DNA of 64,000 bases from Roseivirga ehrenbergii (lineage in GTDB: Bacteria > Bacteroidota > Bacteroidia > Cytophagales > Cyclobacteriaceae): NCBI RefSeq assembly GCF_001593005.1, contig NZ_LQZQ01000023.1, positions 186,001-250,000 on the forward strand, in the 5' to 3' direction. The position numbers and the translations under genes were made by a program. The notes under the pieces were generated by a model, which was not told the DNA's origin, made no database searches, and saw nothing but the letters and a program-made list of their open reading frames with translations. Numbering within the stretch: the stretch's first letter is position 1; every line of letters begins with the position of its first letter. Positions 8,902 to 18,496 of this stretch are shown in pieces.

Positions 8902-11900
8902 ATGCTGTGTTCACCTAAACATGTCGCTTTAATGCCAAAACTGCTCAAGGTATTCCTTGTTTTATGTCTATTTGTGTGCTCAAACCAAATACTTTTTGGT
9001 CAGACAGCTATCACGGCATACAGCACTACTACCGTAAACCCAGCTAACACTTCCTATACGGCCACTGCTCCTAGCGATGCCAGCAACAACATCAATGCTT
9101 CAACTTCTTACACAGTAAATTATGGAACTGGTAACGACTTTATATTAAATGGCTACACCATAGGTGGCTCCTCCTATAATAACTTTTTACAACCCGATAC
9201 ATTAATTATTCAAAGAACTGATGGTGGGCGATTTGTAAACATTTGGTACACGCTTAATAACCTTACAACTAATACTGTTAGTCTTGACGGTCTAGAAGTA
9301 GACGATGCTGATGCAATCTACCAAACTGGAAGTTTGATTACTGGTTACGACAATATTTTGGTAAATACAGATGATGAAGCCAGTGGTAGTATTCAAGCTC
9401 AAATTGAACGTGTTGATGTAATCTGGTATACTGGAATCGTAACTTGCGAACCAGATAATGCTGTATTTCCTGTTATTGAACGAGGAGGAAATGATGAAAT
9501 AAAGATTGCTGCCATTACTGCACTTGATGGTAGTGGTAATCCATCAGCATATAGTTCTATGGTTAATATTGAGGATTCGGATTGGCCTGGTACAGGAAAT
9601 AGTTTTAATAACTATCTTATATTAAGAAGACAAACCGTAGGGCAAGACCCATTGCCACTTATAAACATCGGTACTATTGCAGGGCAGTCAGCCCAAACCA
9701 TTCAGGGTGTTGGTGTTTCTTTTACTGAACTTGGTATTTCGGCCAACCAAGTAGTATATGGCTATTCAATCTTTGCATTCGATACCAATGCTACCGACCA
9801 TACTTTAACCGACATTAATACTTTCCCTACTAATACAACTGCACTAAACTCAGGTTTGGATTTAGTAGCTGGGGTTTCGGCAGCAGTATCTTCTGATGAT
9901 TGCTTAACTCCAGCCGTTGGTCCTGGAGGTTATAAAGCAGCTCTTACCACTTGGTTGAAAGCCAATGTAGGCGTTACAACCGCAACAGATGGCAGTACTT
10001 TGTCTGACTGGCAAGACCAATGGGTTGGCGATAATGACGCTACTTCAAGCACTGGAACAGTGGTGTATAGAAGTACTTCAAGCAGTATTAATTTTAACCC
10101 TACAGCAGATTTTGGTAACGGAAACAATAGTCTCGATATAGCAAATAATGCGGGCTTTAACACGGGTGGCCCATATACACGGAAAGGTATCAACTTGGCT
10201 TTCAGAACGAGTACCAGCGACATTAACACGAGACAAGTACTTTTTGAGCAAGGAGGAAATACAAGGGGAATCAACATATACCTCCGTAATGGCTTCCTTC
10301 ACCTCACGGTCTGGAACCGAGCCAATGATGGCGCTGGGGCACCATGGAATAATAGCGGAAACGTTACTACTGTAAACACCGCGGTTACCACAAACACAGA
10401 GTATATTGTTACGCTAGAAGAAAACGGAAACTCATCCGGAACTGGTAACATTACAGCCTACCTCAATGGGCAAAGTTTTGGTTCGTTCAGTAACGTGGGA
10501 CTACTTTATAACCACACTGGAGGAATTCAGTTTGGAGGTTCAGATGGTAACACAAGGTTTGACGATGGCTCCGATAGCAACGGCAATTCATTTTACGGAG
10601 AAATTTCGGAACTCATTTACTGTAATGAACCTGGTGCATTCCCACTTACACAACGCAACAGGATAGAAAGTTACCTAGCGATCAAATACGGAATTACCCT
10701 CGATCAATCTACTCCTCTTAATTATGTAAACTCTGAGGGTACTGTCATCTTCAACACCACCTCTGCTGCCTCCATTGGCGGTTTTTTGGAGTATAATAAA
10801 GACATTGCAGGTATAGGAAGAGACGATAACTCTGCATTTGAGCAGGTTAAATCAAGAAGCGAAAACAACAACTCCGTTGTAACGGTAGACAATGGTGGAA
10901 GCATAACCTCTAATAATTCTTGGTTTATTTGGGGAAATGATGGTGGGGCTGATACTGACACAGAAACTACCGATGTTCCACCACTAATTTCGCAACGTGT
11001 GGAACGTGTTTGGCGCGTTGGAGAAACGGGAGAAACAGGAAACAATTCCATTTCCTTTGACCTTGATGAACTTACTATTTCTGGTAGCCCAGCGGCCGCT
11101 GATTACAGTCTGTTAGTAGCAGGAAATAGCTCCAATGGAGATTTTTCCTCTGGTTCAGTAATAACAGGAGGCCTTATCTCTGGAAACACAATTACCTTTA
11201 ATAATGTCAACCTTTCTAATGGTCAATACTTTACACTCGGTACTGGATTTATCGACTGTGCCCCTGGCGAAGTAAGTTCAAATCTCACCCTATGGCTTAA
11301 AGCTGATGTTGGGCCAAGCTCAACCACGAATGGAGGCAATGTAAGCACTTGGTTCGATCAGGCAGGTAGTAATAACGCCACCGCAGCCTCTGGCGATGAA
11401 CCAAATTATGAGAGTAATTCCATCAACTTTAACCCTGCGCTTAATTTTGATGCGGCTAATACCGAAGAAATTTCCGGAAGTGCTGGTTTTAATTCGAGTG
11501 CCTATTATATAGTGCTGAATACAGATCAAACTTATAATAACTCATCTGGACAAGAAACAATCGTAGAATTTGCAGTACCTGGCACAGCCACAAATCAATT
11601 TGGGAGTCTACTTTTTGGTAGCGTAACTTCAGCTATAACCAATGAGGTATTCTCTCATTCCATTGGTGGAACCGGTACCCGTTGGAGAAGAGGAACGAAC
11701 TTCGCAGCATTTGGTGGGATTAATAATAACCAAACCATGCTATTTGGGGTGAAAAACAATGCAGCTAATAACAATACAGAAATGTTTGTAAATGGTATAA
11801 ATCAGGTAAATCTACAAAGTGGAACATTCTTAACCTCTACCAACGTGGCTTACAGAATAGGTGGTAACCTAGACGCTAATACCTTTACTGACGATACTTT

Positions 11901-14451
11901 TGACGGACAAATAGCAGAAGTTATATCATTCTCGGCTCGCCCTTCAGATGCAGAACATAACCGAATTCAATCATATCTATCTATAAAATACGGTATTACA
12001 TTAAATCAAAACTCTCCTCAAAACTACGTCAACTCATCTGGAACTACTGTTTGGAACGCGACTACAAACAGTACATATAATAGAGACATTGCTGGAATTG
12101 GCCGAGATGATGGCTCATGTTTACAGCAAAAACAATCCAAGAGCCAGAACTTAGGTTCAATAGTTACCATCGGAAATGGCGGGATTTTTACAGACAATGC
12201 TTCTAATCCAAATAGTTTTACTACCGATAACTCTTTCTTGATATGGGGAAATGATGGAGATAATGCCGACCAAGCCAACGCAAATACTGGCGATGTTCCT
12301 GGTAACGTAACCGAAAGAATGGAACGTATTTGGAGAGTAGATGAGTCAGGGACCGTTGGAAATACATCTGTTTCTTTCGATCTGACAGGTTTAGGTTATT
12401 CATCTAATGCCTCCGATTTCCAATTGATTGTATCTTCTTCTTCAACAATGGCCAGTGGTTCAACTATTTCTGGAGGCACATTTAATGGCAATGTGCTTAC
12501 ATTTAACAATGTGAATTTTGCAGATGGAGACTACTTTACACTAGGAACAGCGAGAGAAACTTGTGGCCCTGGTGGAGTGACAACCGACTTAGCACTATGG
12601 TTAAGGGCTGATGACGGAACTGGTACAACCACTAATAACACTGACCTTAATACTTGGACAGACCAAAGCCCAATCGGTAGAAATGCCAATGAAATCAACT
12701 TGGGCGGAGGAGCACCGGTAGAACCAAAATATCAAAATAACCAAATCAATTTTAACCCAGCAATTAATTTCAGCGACCCTAACTCAACCAACGCTTCCTT
12801 TATGGAAACTTCTGGTGGAAACAACGTGTCGGAAGATTTTACATTAATAGCGGTATTTGAAACTGGTCAAACAGGCGGTTCAACCAACAATTTTGAAGAT
12901 GCCCCTGCTATTATTGGAGGCGGTGATTCTGGTGGATCGGCAGATTACGGGTTAGGAATTTCTGGTGGCAGGGTTCATATGAATGCCGCCAATAACTCAA
13001 CGCTGAACGTGAGGAGTGCATCTGGCCCAGTATATAACAACTTTGAACCATTTATTGCTACTGGTACTCGTAGAAGATTAACCTCTGCAGGATCTATTCA
13101 GCTGTATATTAACTCTGCTAATGTTGGTTCAGGAACTTCTACCAACACTTCGCTTACCGGTCCTGGTTCTTTCGGAATAGGAAACCACGATGACGCAAAC
13201 GTAGCTTCGCAGTTCAGCGGTAGAATTGCTGAAGTACTGGTTTTCTCAGATGATCTGACAGACAACGAAAGGCAAAGAGTTGAATCCTATTTGGCAGTTA
13301 AATACGGTATTACAAGAAACGCTGGTGGAACTGCTACTGAAGACTATTTATCGTCTGCTGGTACCATCACGTGGGACTGGTCAGAGCAGACAGTTTACAA
13401 TAACGATATTGCTGGTATAGGCCGCGATGACGACTCATGTTTCCAACAATGGAAGTCAAAAAGTGAAAATGATGATGCTATTGTAACTATGGAAATGGCG
13501 GGATCATTTACTACCGACAATTCATTCCTAATTTGGGGAAATGATAATGTAGCTAAAACTGGAACTAGAGAAGAAGGCAATACAGAATATAACTCTTCTC
13601 AGGTAAGTGGACGACTATTTAGAGAATGGTACGTACAAGAAACAGGTACCGTAGGAACCGTAAATCTAACCTTCGATCTGGCCGATATTATGGGACCAAA
13701 CGGTGTTGGTACAAACAACCTAAACCAAGTGAGATTAATGGTAGATAATGATGGGGACTTCACTTCAGGAGTAACCTTGGTGGCTCCATCATCGATCAAT
13801 GCAACAGAAAAAACGGTAACCTTCGCGGTAAACTTAAATGATACTCAGTATTTCACTTTAGGCTCTTTACAAGCGGCTTCGCTACCTATTACACTGCTAT
13901 CCTTTGATGCTCAAAAAACCAATGAGGATTATGTTAGATTGGACTGGAGCACCGCAGACGAAACCAATAACGCTTACTTTACTATTGAAAGAAGCACTAA
14001 CGGTGAAGACTTTGAAGGTATTAGTACACTCGTAGGTGCAGGCAACAGTCAGGGTGTAAACAATTATTTCTACCTAGACAAAACACCTAAATCAGGTAAC
14101 AACTTCTACCGCTTAAGACAAACCGATTTCAATGGAGTGTCTACGGTTTCTGAAATCAAAAGAGTCTTTGTAGAAAAAGCGAGCATAACTCAAACCTTCA
14201 ACGTATTCCCGAATCCGGTAAATCGAGGAGATTTGATTACCATACAATACGGTGTTGAGGTAGAAAGCGAAGTACTTGTTCAGCTAATTTCAGCATCGGG
14301 CGTGCTTATCAATAGTCAATCTGCCATACTAAATCCTGAAGCTGGAAGCATTACTCTGGAAACCTCAGGACTGAGCAAAGGCTTGCATATGATTACACTA
14401 ACCGATAAAGCTACTAAAGAGCGACAAACCTTTAAAGTGATTGTTCGCTAG
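8902..14451 (+). CDS. Giant type IX-secreted surface protein with three LamG-like modules
   Basis: An 1849-residue exported protein, function unknown, probably a cell-surface adhesin or glycan-binding protein. A signal peptide ends at about FGQ (residue 34); the ATG at 8902 or a second ATG at 8932 (MPKLLKVFLVLCLFVC) could start it, the second giving the more ordinary signal peptide. An N-terminal beta-rich region (about 35-335) precedes three tandem modules starting near residues 340, 785 and 1220. Each has an LTLWLKADVG-like opening, a LamG-like sandwich, an RIESYLAIKYGITL block, a DIAGIGRDD block, an SFLIWGNDG block and a closing YFTLGT strand. Then comes an LPITLLSFDA Ig-like domain (about 1660) and a type IX sorting domain (FNVFPNPVNRGDLITIQY, about 1766 to the end). 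It is low in Lys and rich in Asn, Ser, Thr and Gly. Confidence 0.88.
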   Translation: MLCSPKHVALMPKLLKVFLVLCLFVCSNQILFGQTAITAYSTTTVNPANTSYTATAPSDASNNINASTSYTVNYGTGNDFILNGYTIGGSSYNNFLQPDTLIIQRTDGGRFVNIWYTLNNLTTNTVSLDGLEVDDADAIYQTGSLITGYDNILVNTDDEASGSIQAQIERVDVIWYTGIVTCEPDNAVFPVIERGGNDEIKIAAITALDGSGNPSAYSSMVNIEDSDWPGTGNSFNNYLILRRQTVGQDPLPLINIGTIAGQSAQTIQGVGVSFTELGISANQVVYGYSIFAFDTNATDHTLTDINTFPTNTTALNSGLDLVAGVSAAVSSDDCLTPAVGPGGYKAALTTWLKANVGVTTATDGSTLSDWQDQWVGDNDATSSTGTVVYRSTSSSINFNPTADFGNGNNSLDIANNAGFNTGGPYTRKGINLAFRTSTSDINTRQVLFEQGGNTRGINIYLRNGFLHLTVWNRANDGAGAPWNNSGNVTTVNTAVTTNTEYIVTLEENGNSSGTGNITAYLNGQSFGSFSNVGLLYNHTGGIQFGGSDGNTRFDDGSDSNGNSFYGEISELIYCNEPGAFPLTQRNRIESYLAIKYGITLDQSTPLNYVNSEGTVIFNTTSAASIGGFLEYNKDIAGIGRDDNSAFEQVKSRSENNNSVVTVDNGGSITSNNSWFIWGNDGGADTDTETTDVPPLISQRVERVWRVGETGETGNNSISFDLDELTISGSPAAADYSLLVAGNSSNGDFSSGSVITGGLISGNTITFNNVNLSNGQYFTLGTGFIDCAPGEVSSNLTLWLKADVGPSSTTNGGNVSTWFDQAGSNNATAASGDEPNYESNSINFNPALNFDAANTEEISGSAGFNSSAYYIVLNTDQTYNNSSGQETIVEFAVPGTATNQFGSLLFGSVTSAITNEVFSHSIGGTGTRWRRGTNFAAFGGINNNQTMLFGVKNNAANNNTEMFVNGINQVNLQSGTFLTSTNVAYRIGGNLDANTFTDDTFDGQIAEVISFSARPSDAEHNRIQSYLSIKYGITLNQNSPQNYVNSSGTTVWNATTNSTYNRDIAGIGRDDGSCLQQKQSKSQNLGSIVTIGNGGIFTDNASNPNSFTTDNSFLIWGNDGDNADQANANTGDVPGNVTERMERIWRVDESGTVGNTSVSFDLTGLGYSSNASDFQLIVSSSSTMASGSTISGGTFNGNVLTFNNVNFADGDYFTLGTARETCGPGGVTTDLALWLRADDGTGTTTNNTDLNTWTDQSPIGRNANEINLGGGAPVEPKYQNNQINFNPAINFSDPNSTNASFMETSGGNNVSEDFTLIAVFETGQTGGSTNNFEDAPAIIGGGDSGGSADYGLGISGGRVHMNAANNSTLNVRSASGPVYNNFEPFIATGTRRRLTSAGSIQLYINSANVGSGTSTNTSLTGPGSFGIGNHDDANVASQFSGRIAEVLVFSDDLTDNERQRVESYLAVKYGITRNAGGTATEDYLSSAGTITWDWSEQTVYNNDIAGIGRDDDSCFQQWKSKSENDDAIVTMEMAGSFTTDNSFLIWGNDNVAKTGTREEGNTEYNSSQVSGRLFREWYVQETGTVGTVNLTFDLADIMGPNGVGTNNLNQVRLMVDNDGDFTSGVTLVAPSSINATEKTVTFAVNLNDTQYFTLGSLQAASLPITLLSFDAQKTNEDYVRLDWSTADETNNAYFTIERSTNGEDFEGISTLVGAGNSQGVNNYFYLDKTPKSGNNFYRLRQTDFNGVSTVSEIKRVFVEKASITQTFNVFPNPVNRGDLITIQYGVEVESEVLVQLISASGVLINSQSAILNPEAGSITLETSGLSKGLHMITLTDKATKERQTFKVIVR
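9919..13878 (+). repeat. Three tandem ~1.3 kb protein-coding modules
   Basis: Within the surface-protein gene three units of about 435-445 codons begin near 9919, 11254 and 12559. The shared protein landmarks, in order, are W-L-K/R-A-D/N-x-G, INFNPA-I/L-NF, RIESYLAIKYGITL (variants SYLSIKYGIT, SYLAVKYGIT), DIAGIGRDD, SFLIWGND and YFTLGT. The units are divergent at DNA level, so the duplication is old. Confidence 0.8.
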
Positions 14452-15058
14452 TATATACTGACGAGAATATTAGGCCATTCATTAAAGTGAAATTTTCACT
14501 TTTTGAATGGCCTATTTTTTTGAACTTATGTTCAAAGTTCATCAGTGATCTTGACTCTAGCTTTGCTGTCACTCTGAAAAACTTAAACATAAGCCACAGC
14601 AACAACTGATGACTAAATCGACCAGTATTCTGGAAGTCTGAACAAATCCATATTCCATCGTTATTGAGTCGCTCAGAAAGCTGAACCATTACTTCATCTA
14701 ACCTAGCCTCGGAAAAGACATCGAGAAAGAAGTTGGTGATAATTACATCATATTTTCTCTCGGTAGGAAGTGCGCTTTCTTCGCCATGAATAAAGTGCAC
14801 AGAGTCATTGAAAGAGCCGTTCTTTTTTGACAGGGAGATCATCTTCTCAGAGGCTTCTACATAAGTAAGTTTCCCTTTAAAACCCGTATTGAATAGTTCG
14901 TTGATAATCCATCCCGTGCCTCCGCCCATGATTAAAACATTAGCATTTTCGGGAATCACGGGTAAAAAATGAGTTTGAATCTGCTTTAGCTTTTTCCCAA
15001 AAACAACTTTAGCCAAGCCGTCATATACTGGGGCGATAAGGTTGAAATTATTCTTCAC
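14432..15058 (-). CDS. Class I SAM-dependent methyltransferase
   Basis: A 208-residue methyltransferase of the UbiE/Methyltransf_11 type. The N-terminus FNLIAPVYDGLAKVVFG resembles the UbiE entry segment, followed by the SAM-binding loop VLIMGGGTGWIINELF (about residues 41-56), an acidic end of strand 2 (TYVEASEKMI) and a post-I motif YDVIITNFFLDVF. The substrate is unknown. The start is a GTG at 15058 that overlaps the TGA of the upstream UbiA-like gene (GTGA junction), so the two are translationally coupled and may act in one pathway. Its last 20 bases overlap the tail of the convergent surface-protein gene, and the terminator of that gene lies within its coding sequence. Confidence 0.82.
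   Translation of the reverse strand: MKNNFNLIAPVYDGLAKVVFGKKLKQIQTHFLPVIPENANVLIMGGGTGWIINELFNTGFKGKLTYVEASEKMISLSKKNGSFNDSVHFIHGEESALPTERKYDVIITNFFLDVFSEARLDEVMVQLSERLNNDGIWICSDFQNTGRFSHQLLLWLMFKFFRVTAKLESRSLMNFEHKFKKIGHSKSENFTLMNGLIFSSVYTSEQSL
14471..14514 (+). terminator. Rho-independent terminator of the surface-protein gene
   Basis: An 11-base stem TAGGCCATTCA (14471-14481) pairs with TGAATGGCCTA (14504-14514). A second inner pairing AAAGTGAAA/TTTTCACTTT lies inside it, and the hairpin is followed by seven T residues. It sits 20 bases after the surface-protein stop, and also inside the 3' coding end of the opposing methyltransferase gene. Confidence 0.8.
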
Positions 15059-15894
15059 AGCAAAAGGTAAATCAAAGGGAAAAAGAAGATACCATCTCCC
15101 ACCAATCTGTAACGGTCATTTCGCTGAAAAAAGTTTGGAAACATTGAAAGCGCGGCCAAAACCAAAGTCATCATAAACAATATATACTCTGAACTTAACC
15201 AGCGAGCACCTGTCATCACGGGGTTGAGGTAAATCATTCCGCAAACGACCAACAACAGATTAAGCACTAGAATGACAGTGGTTAACTTTCTAACAAACGG
15301 TTTTCCATAAAGCGTCACGATAGATTGATTATTGTCATTTCGGTCACTCTCATATTCAAACAATGGAAATACAAGTAGATTGGTAAGTACAATGAGAAAA
15401 AACACCACAAAAACATAAAACACGAAAACATCCCAGTGTTCCAATAAACTGAGAGGCGCAACAAAAACTCCAAAGCTGTAGATAATGGCCGCCAAAAACT
15501 CTTTGTGCCAAGTCTTGTTGAGCTTAAGTAAATGCAGGGAGCCAATGTAAATCGCGACCAACAGCGCTAAAATCAAGCCTAGCTTAGTAGTAGCCCACGG
15601 CAAATAATATAGATTAAACGCTCCTACTAGAAAAACAATGAACGCAACAGAGGCAATTGGCTTGAAGTATTTTTGATGGAAAGCATGACGTTGATTGCTT
15701 GAATCTCCAATGCTTTTCTTGGCATCAAAAAGATGGTCTACGGTATAAATAAGCCAAATCGCCACTCCTAAGCCTATGAGCATTGACTCTTCTAACCTTA
15801 CACCGAACAACTTGGCCACGTACAGACTAGAAATTATTGCTCCAGCCGTAACGTCAATACTAAGGTTCTGAATAAGGATCAAAAGCTTTCTCAT
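15055..15894 (-). CDS. Divergent UbiA-like integral membrane protein
   Basis: A 279-residue polytopic membrane protein with about eight or nine spans. Two Asp-rich patches stand where UbiA prenyltransferases carry theirs: YTVDHLFDAKKSIGD near residue 51 and FEYESDRNDNNQSIVTLYGK near 185. The usual NxxxDxxxD form of motif 1 is weakened, so catalytic activity is uncertain. It differs clearly from the UbiA-type gene at 7765-8622. Translational coupling to a UbiE-like methyltransferase suggests a two-step lipid or quinone modification, which is inference. It starts 123 bases downstream of atpG but behind a terminator, so it is probably separately transcribed. Confidence 0.6.
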   Translation of the reverse strand: MRKLLILIQNLSIDVTAGAIISSLYVAKLFGVRLEESMLIGLGVAIWLIYTVDHLFDAKKSIGDSSNQRHAFHQKYFKPIASVAFIVFLVGAFNLYYLPWATTKLGLILALLVAIYIGSLHLLKLNKTWHKEFLAAIIYSFGVFVAPLSLLEHWDVFVFYVFVVFFLIVLTNLLVFPLFEYESDRNDNNQSIVTLYGKPFVRKLTTVILVLNLLLVVCGMIYLNPVMTGARWLSSEYILFMMTLVLAALSMFPNFFQRNDRYRLVGDGIFFFPLIYLLL

Positions 15895-15941
15895 AGCGAT
15901 AGATCAAATGTATGGAAATTCACAAACCTACAGCAAACAAA

Positions 15942-15970
15942 AAAGCCCTCTGATTTCTCAAAAGGGCTTT
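15942..15970 (-). terminator. Terminator of the atp operon
   Basis: AAAGCCCT (15942-15949) pairs with AGGGCTTT (15963-15970). Read on the minus strand the stem is followed by TTTTTTG, a good intrinsic terminator, 23 bases after the atpG stop. Confidence 0.85.
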
Positions 15971-15993
15971 CTCTACTTATTACAATTGAATTT

Positions 15994-16869
15994 CTAGTTG
16001 TCGGCAGCTAAAGCTTCTGCTCCACCTACAATCTCTAGGATTTCTTTGGTAATAGCTGCCTGACGTGTTCTGTTGTACATCAATTTCAGATCTTTCAGCA
16101 AATCACCAGCGTTATCTGTTGCTTTGCCCATGGCTGTCATTCGAGCGCCATGCTCAGAAGCATTAGAGTCTAATATTGCCTTGTAAAACTGAATCTTCAA
16201 CGATTTCGGAATTAAGTCTTCTACGATAAAATCCTTTGAAGGCTCAAAAATATAATCTGTACTCGTAGAAGAAGCATCATTGTCCTTTTCAACTTGAACG
16301 ATTGGAAGCAATTGCTCGCTTCTTACAATTTGAGTGGCTACGTTCTTAAACTCGTTGTATACCAATATTACTTTGTCGTATTTTCCCTCAACATAACCGT
16401 CCATAGCGTATTCCGCAGCCTCACGAGCTGTTTCAAAGCTCAGTTTCGAGAACATATCCCAATAAGCAGTTACATTAGTGAATTTCTGCTTTTTGGTCAT
16501 ATCGAACGCTTTCTTACCAATTGGCATTACGTGAATAGTTGCACCCTCATGGGCTTTTACTACTACATTTAATGCTTTGTTGATATTTGAGTTGAATGCT
16601 CCACAAAGTCCTCTATCAGAGGTTACTGGCACAATAAGTACATTTTTTACTTCACGCTCTTGAGCGTAAGTTGTCATAGACTCATCGCTGTTACCAGCAG
16701 ATACATTGGCAAGAATAGCCGATAGTTTCTCTGAATAAGGTCTCAACTGAATGATCTTATCCTGAGCTCTTCTCAACTTTGCAGCAGCAACCATTTTCAT
16801 GGCTCTGGTAATCTGCTGGGTAGAAGATACCGACTTAATTCTTTCCTTTACTTCCTTTAAATTCGCCAT
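15994..16869 (-). CDS. atpG: ATP synthase F1 gamma subunit
   Basis: The gamma subunit is the rotating central stalk of F1, coupling proton flow through F0 to catalysis. The 291 residues have the family N-terminal helix (MANLKEVKERIKSVSSTQQI, then TRAMKMVAAAKLRRAQ) and the C-terminal helix MTAMGKATDNAGDLLKDLKLMYNRTRQAAITKEI, plus the central TSDRGLCGAFNSNI segment. It is the last gene of the atp run and is followed by a terminator. The beta and epsilon genes do not follow it, which is the usual Bacteroidota split in which atpD-atpC lie elsewhere. Confidence 0.97.
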   Translation of the reverse strand: MANLKEVKERIKSVSSTQQITRAMKMVAAAKLRRAQDKIIQLRPYSEKLSAILANVSAGNSDESMTTYAQEREVKNVLIVPVTSDRGLCGAFNSNINKALNVVVKAHEGATIHVMPIGKKAFDMTKKQKFTNVTAYWDMFSKLSFETAREAAEYAMDGYVEGKYDKVILVYNEFKNVATQIVRSEQLLPIVQVEKDNDASSTSTDYIFEPSKDFIVEDLIPKSLKIQFYKAILDSNASEHGARMTAMGKATDNAGDLLKDLKLMYNRTRQAAITKEILEIVGGAEALAADN

Positions 16870-16894
16870 CTATTACGATTTAGGCTTAATGAAA

Positions 16895-18469
16895 TTAATA
16901 CCTACTTGCTAAATCTTTAACCGTCTTCTCGATTGCTGAAGTAGCAGCTTCGTCAAGCTTACCTGCTTTCAATAAATCAAGCGCTGCTCTTTCAGAAGTT
17001 CTCATGATTGTTAAGAACTCTTTCTCAAACTCTCTAACTTTCTCAACTGGCACTTTATCTAAAAGTCCTTTAGTAGAAGCGTAAATGATTGCCACTTGCT
17101 CTTCAACAGGTACTGGAGAAAATTGAGGTTGTTTCAAAATCTCTTGGTTTCTTCTACCCCTATCAATAGTAAGTTTAGTAGATGCATCCAAATCAGAACC
17201 AAATTTTGCGAAAGCTTCTAATTCACGGAACTGAGCTTGGTCAAGCTTTAAAGTACCAGAAACCTTCTTCATTGATTTAATCTGAGCGTTACCTCCTACC
17301 CTTGATACTGAGATACCTACGTTAATTGCAGGACGCACACCAGAGTTGAAAAGGTTAGTTTCCAAGAAAATCTGTCCGTCTGTAATTGAAATTACGTTGG
17401 TTGGAATATAAGCAGAAACGTCACCTGCTTGAGTTTCGATAATTGGAAGGGCCGTTAAAGAACCACCACCTTTTACTTTTCCTTGTAATGAAGGAGGAAG
17501 ATCGTTCATTGCTGCTGCAATGTCATCGTTATCGTTCACTTTTGCCGCTCTTTCCAAAAGTCTAGAGTGCAAATAGAAAACGTCACCAGGATAAGCTTCA
17601 CGCCCCGGAGGTCTTCTCAAAAGAAGAGAAACTTCACGGTAAGCTACTGCTTGCTTAGAAAGGTCATCATAAATTACTAGCGCTGGTCTTCCTGTATCTC
17701 TGAAATACTCGCCAATTGCAGCACCCGCCATTGGCGAGAAGAACTGCATTGGAGCAGGATCAGAAGCTCCAGCCAATACTACTACAGTATAGTCCATTGC
17801 ACCACCTTTTTCAAGGGCTGCTACTACACCTGCTACAGTAGATGCCTTTTGACCTACGGCAACGTAGATACAGAATACAGGCTCTCCTTTTTCGTAGAAT
17901 TCTCTTTGGTTAAGAATTGTATCGATAACTACAGCAGTTTTACCTGTCTGACGGTCACCAATTACCAATTCTCGTTGGCCTCTTCCAATCGGAATCATAG
18001 CATCAATCGCTTTGATACCTGTTTGAAGAGGCTCAGTTACTGGTTGTCTGTAAATTACCCCAGGAGCTTTTCTCTCCAAAGGCATTTCAAACGTTTCGCC
18101 AGAAATAGGTCCTTTACCATCAATTGGGTTACCTAGGGTGTCAACCACACGGCCAACCATTCCTTCACCTACATTGATAGATGCGATTTTACCTGTTCTT
18201 TTAACGGTATCGCCTTCTTTGATTTCAGCTGATTCACCAAGTAATACAGCACCTACATTGTCTTCTTCAAGGTTCAATACTAGGGCTTTCAGTCCGTTTT
18301 CAAATTCAAGAAGCTCTCCCGATTGCGCTTTAGATAAGCCGTAGATTCTGGCTACACCATCACCTACTTGCAATACGGTACCTACTTCTTCTAATTCAGC
18401 TTCTGATTTAAAGTTTGAGAGTTGCTCTCTTAAAATTGCTGAAACCTCATCAGGTCTTACATCTGCCAT
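16895..18469 (-). CDS. atpA: ATP synthase F1 alpha subunit
   Basis: The alpha subunit forms the F1 hexamer with beta and binds non-catalytic nucleotide. The 524 residues include the Walker A loop [14 protein letters not shown] near residue 170, the Walker B region [17 protein letters not shown], and the signature [17 protein letters not shown] near residue 370. The N-terminal [16 protein letters not shown] is the helix that contacts the delta subunit. Length and motifs are complete. It lies 27 bases downstream of atpH and 25 bases upstream of atpG. Confidence 0.98.
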   Translation of the reverse strand: MADVRPDEVSAILREQLSNFKSEAELEEVGTVLQVGDGVARIYGLSKAQSGELLEFENGLKALVLNLEEDNVGAVLLGESAEIKEGDTVKRTGKIASINVGEGMVGRVVDTLGNPIDGKGPISGETFEMPLERKAPGVIYRQPVTEPLQTGIKAIDAMIPIGRGQRELVIGDRQTGKTAVVIDTILNQREFYEKGEPVFCIYVAVGQKASTVAGVVAALEKGGAMDYTVVVLAGASDPAPMQFFSPMAGAAIGEYFRDTGRPALVIYDDLSKQAVAYREVSLLLRRPPGREAYPGDVFYLHSRLLERAAKVNDNDDIAAAMNDLPPSLQGKVKGGGSLTALPIIETQAGDVSAYIPTNVISITDGQIFLETNLFNSGVRPAINVGISVSRVGGNAQIKSMKKVSGTLKLDQAQFRELEAFAKFGSDLDASTKLTIDRGRRNQEILKQPQFSPVPVEEQVAIIYASTKGLLDKVPVEKVREFEKEFLTIMRTSERAALDLLKAGKLDEAATSAIEKTVKDLASRY

Positions 18470-18496
18470 TTTATGATACAGTTATGTGTTAATTAT

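Noticed and set aside
8902-14451. Possible CRISPR or short tandem DNA repeats in the long surface-protein gene
   Set aside because: The repetition is at protein level with diverged DNA; no regular repeat-spacer pattern exists.
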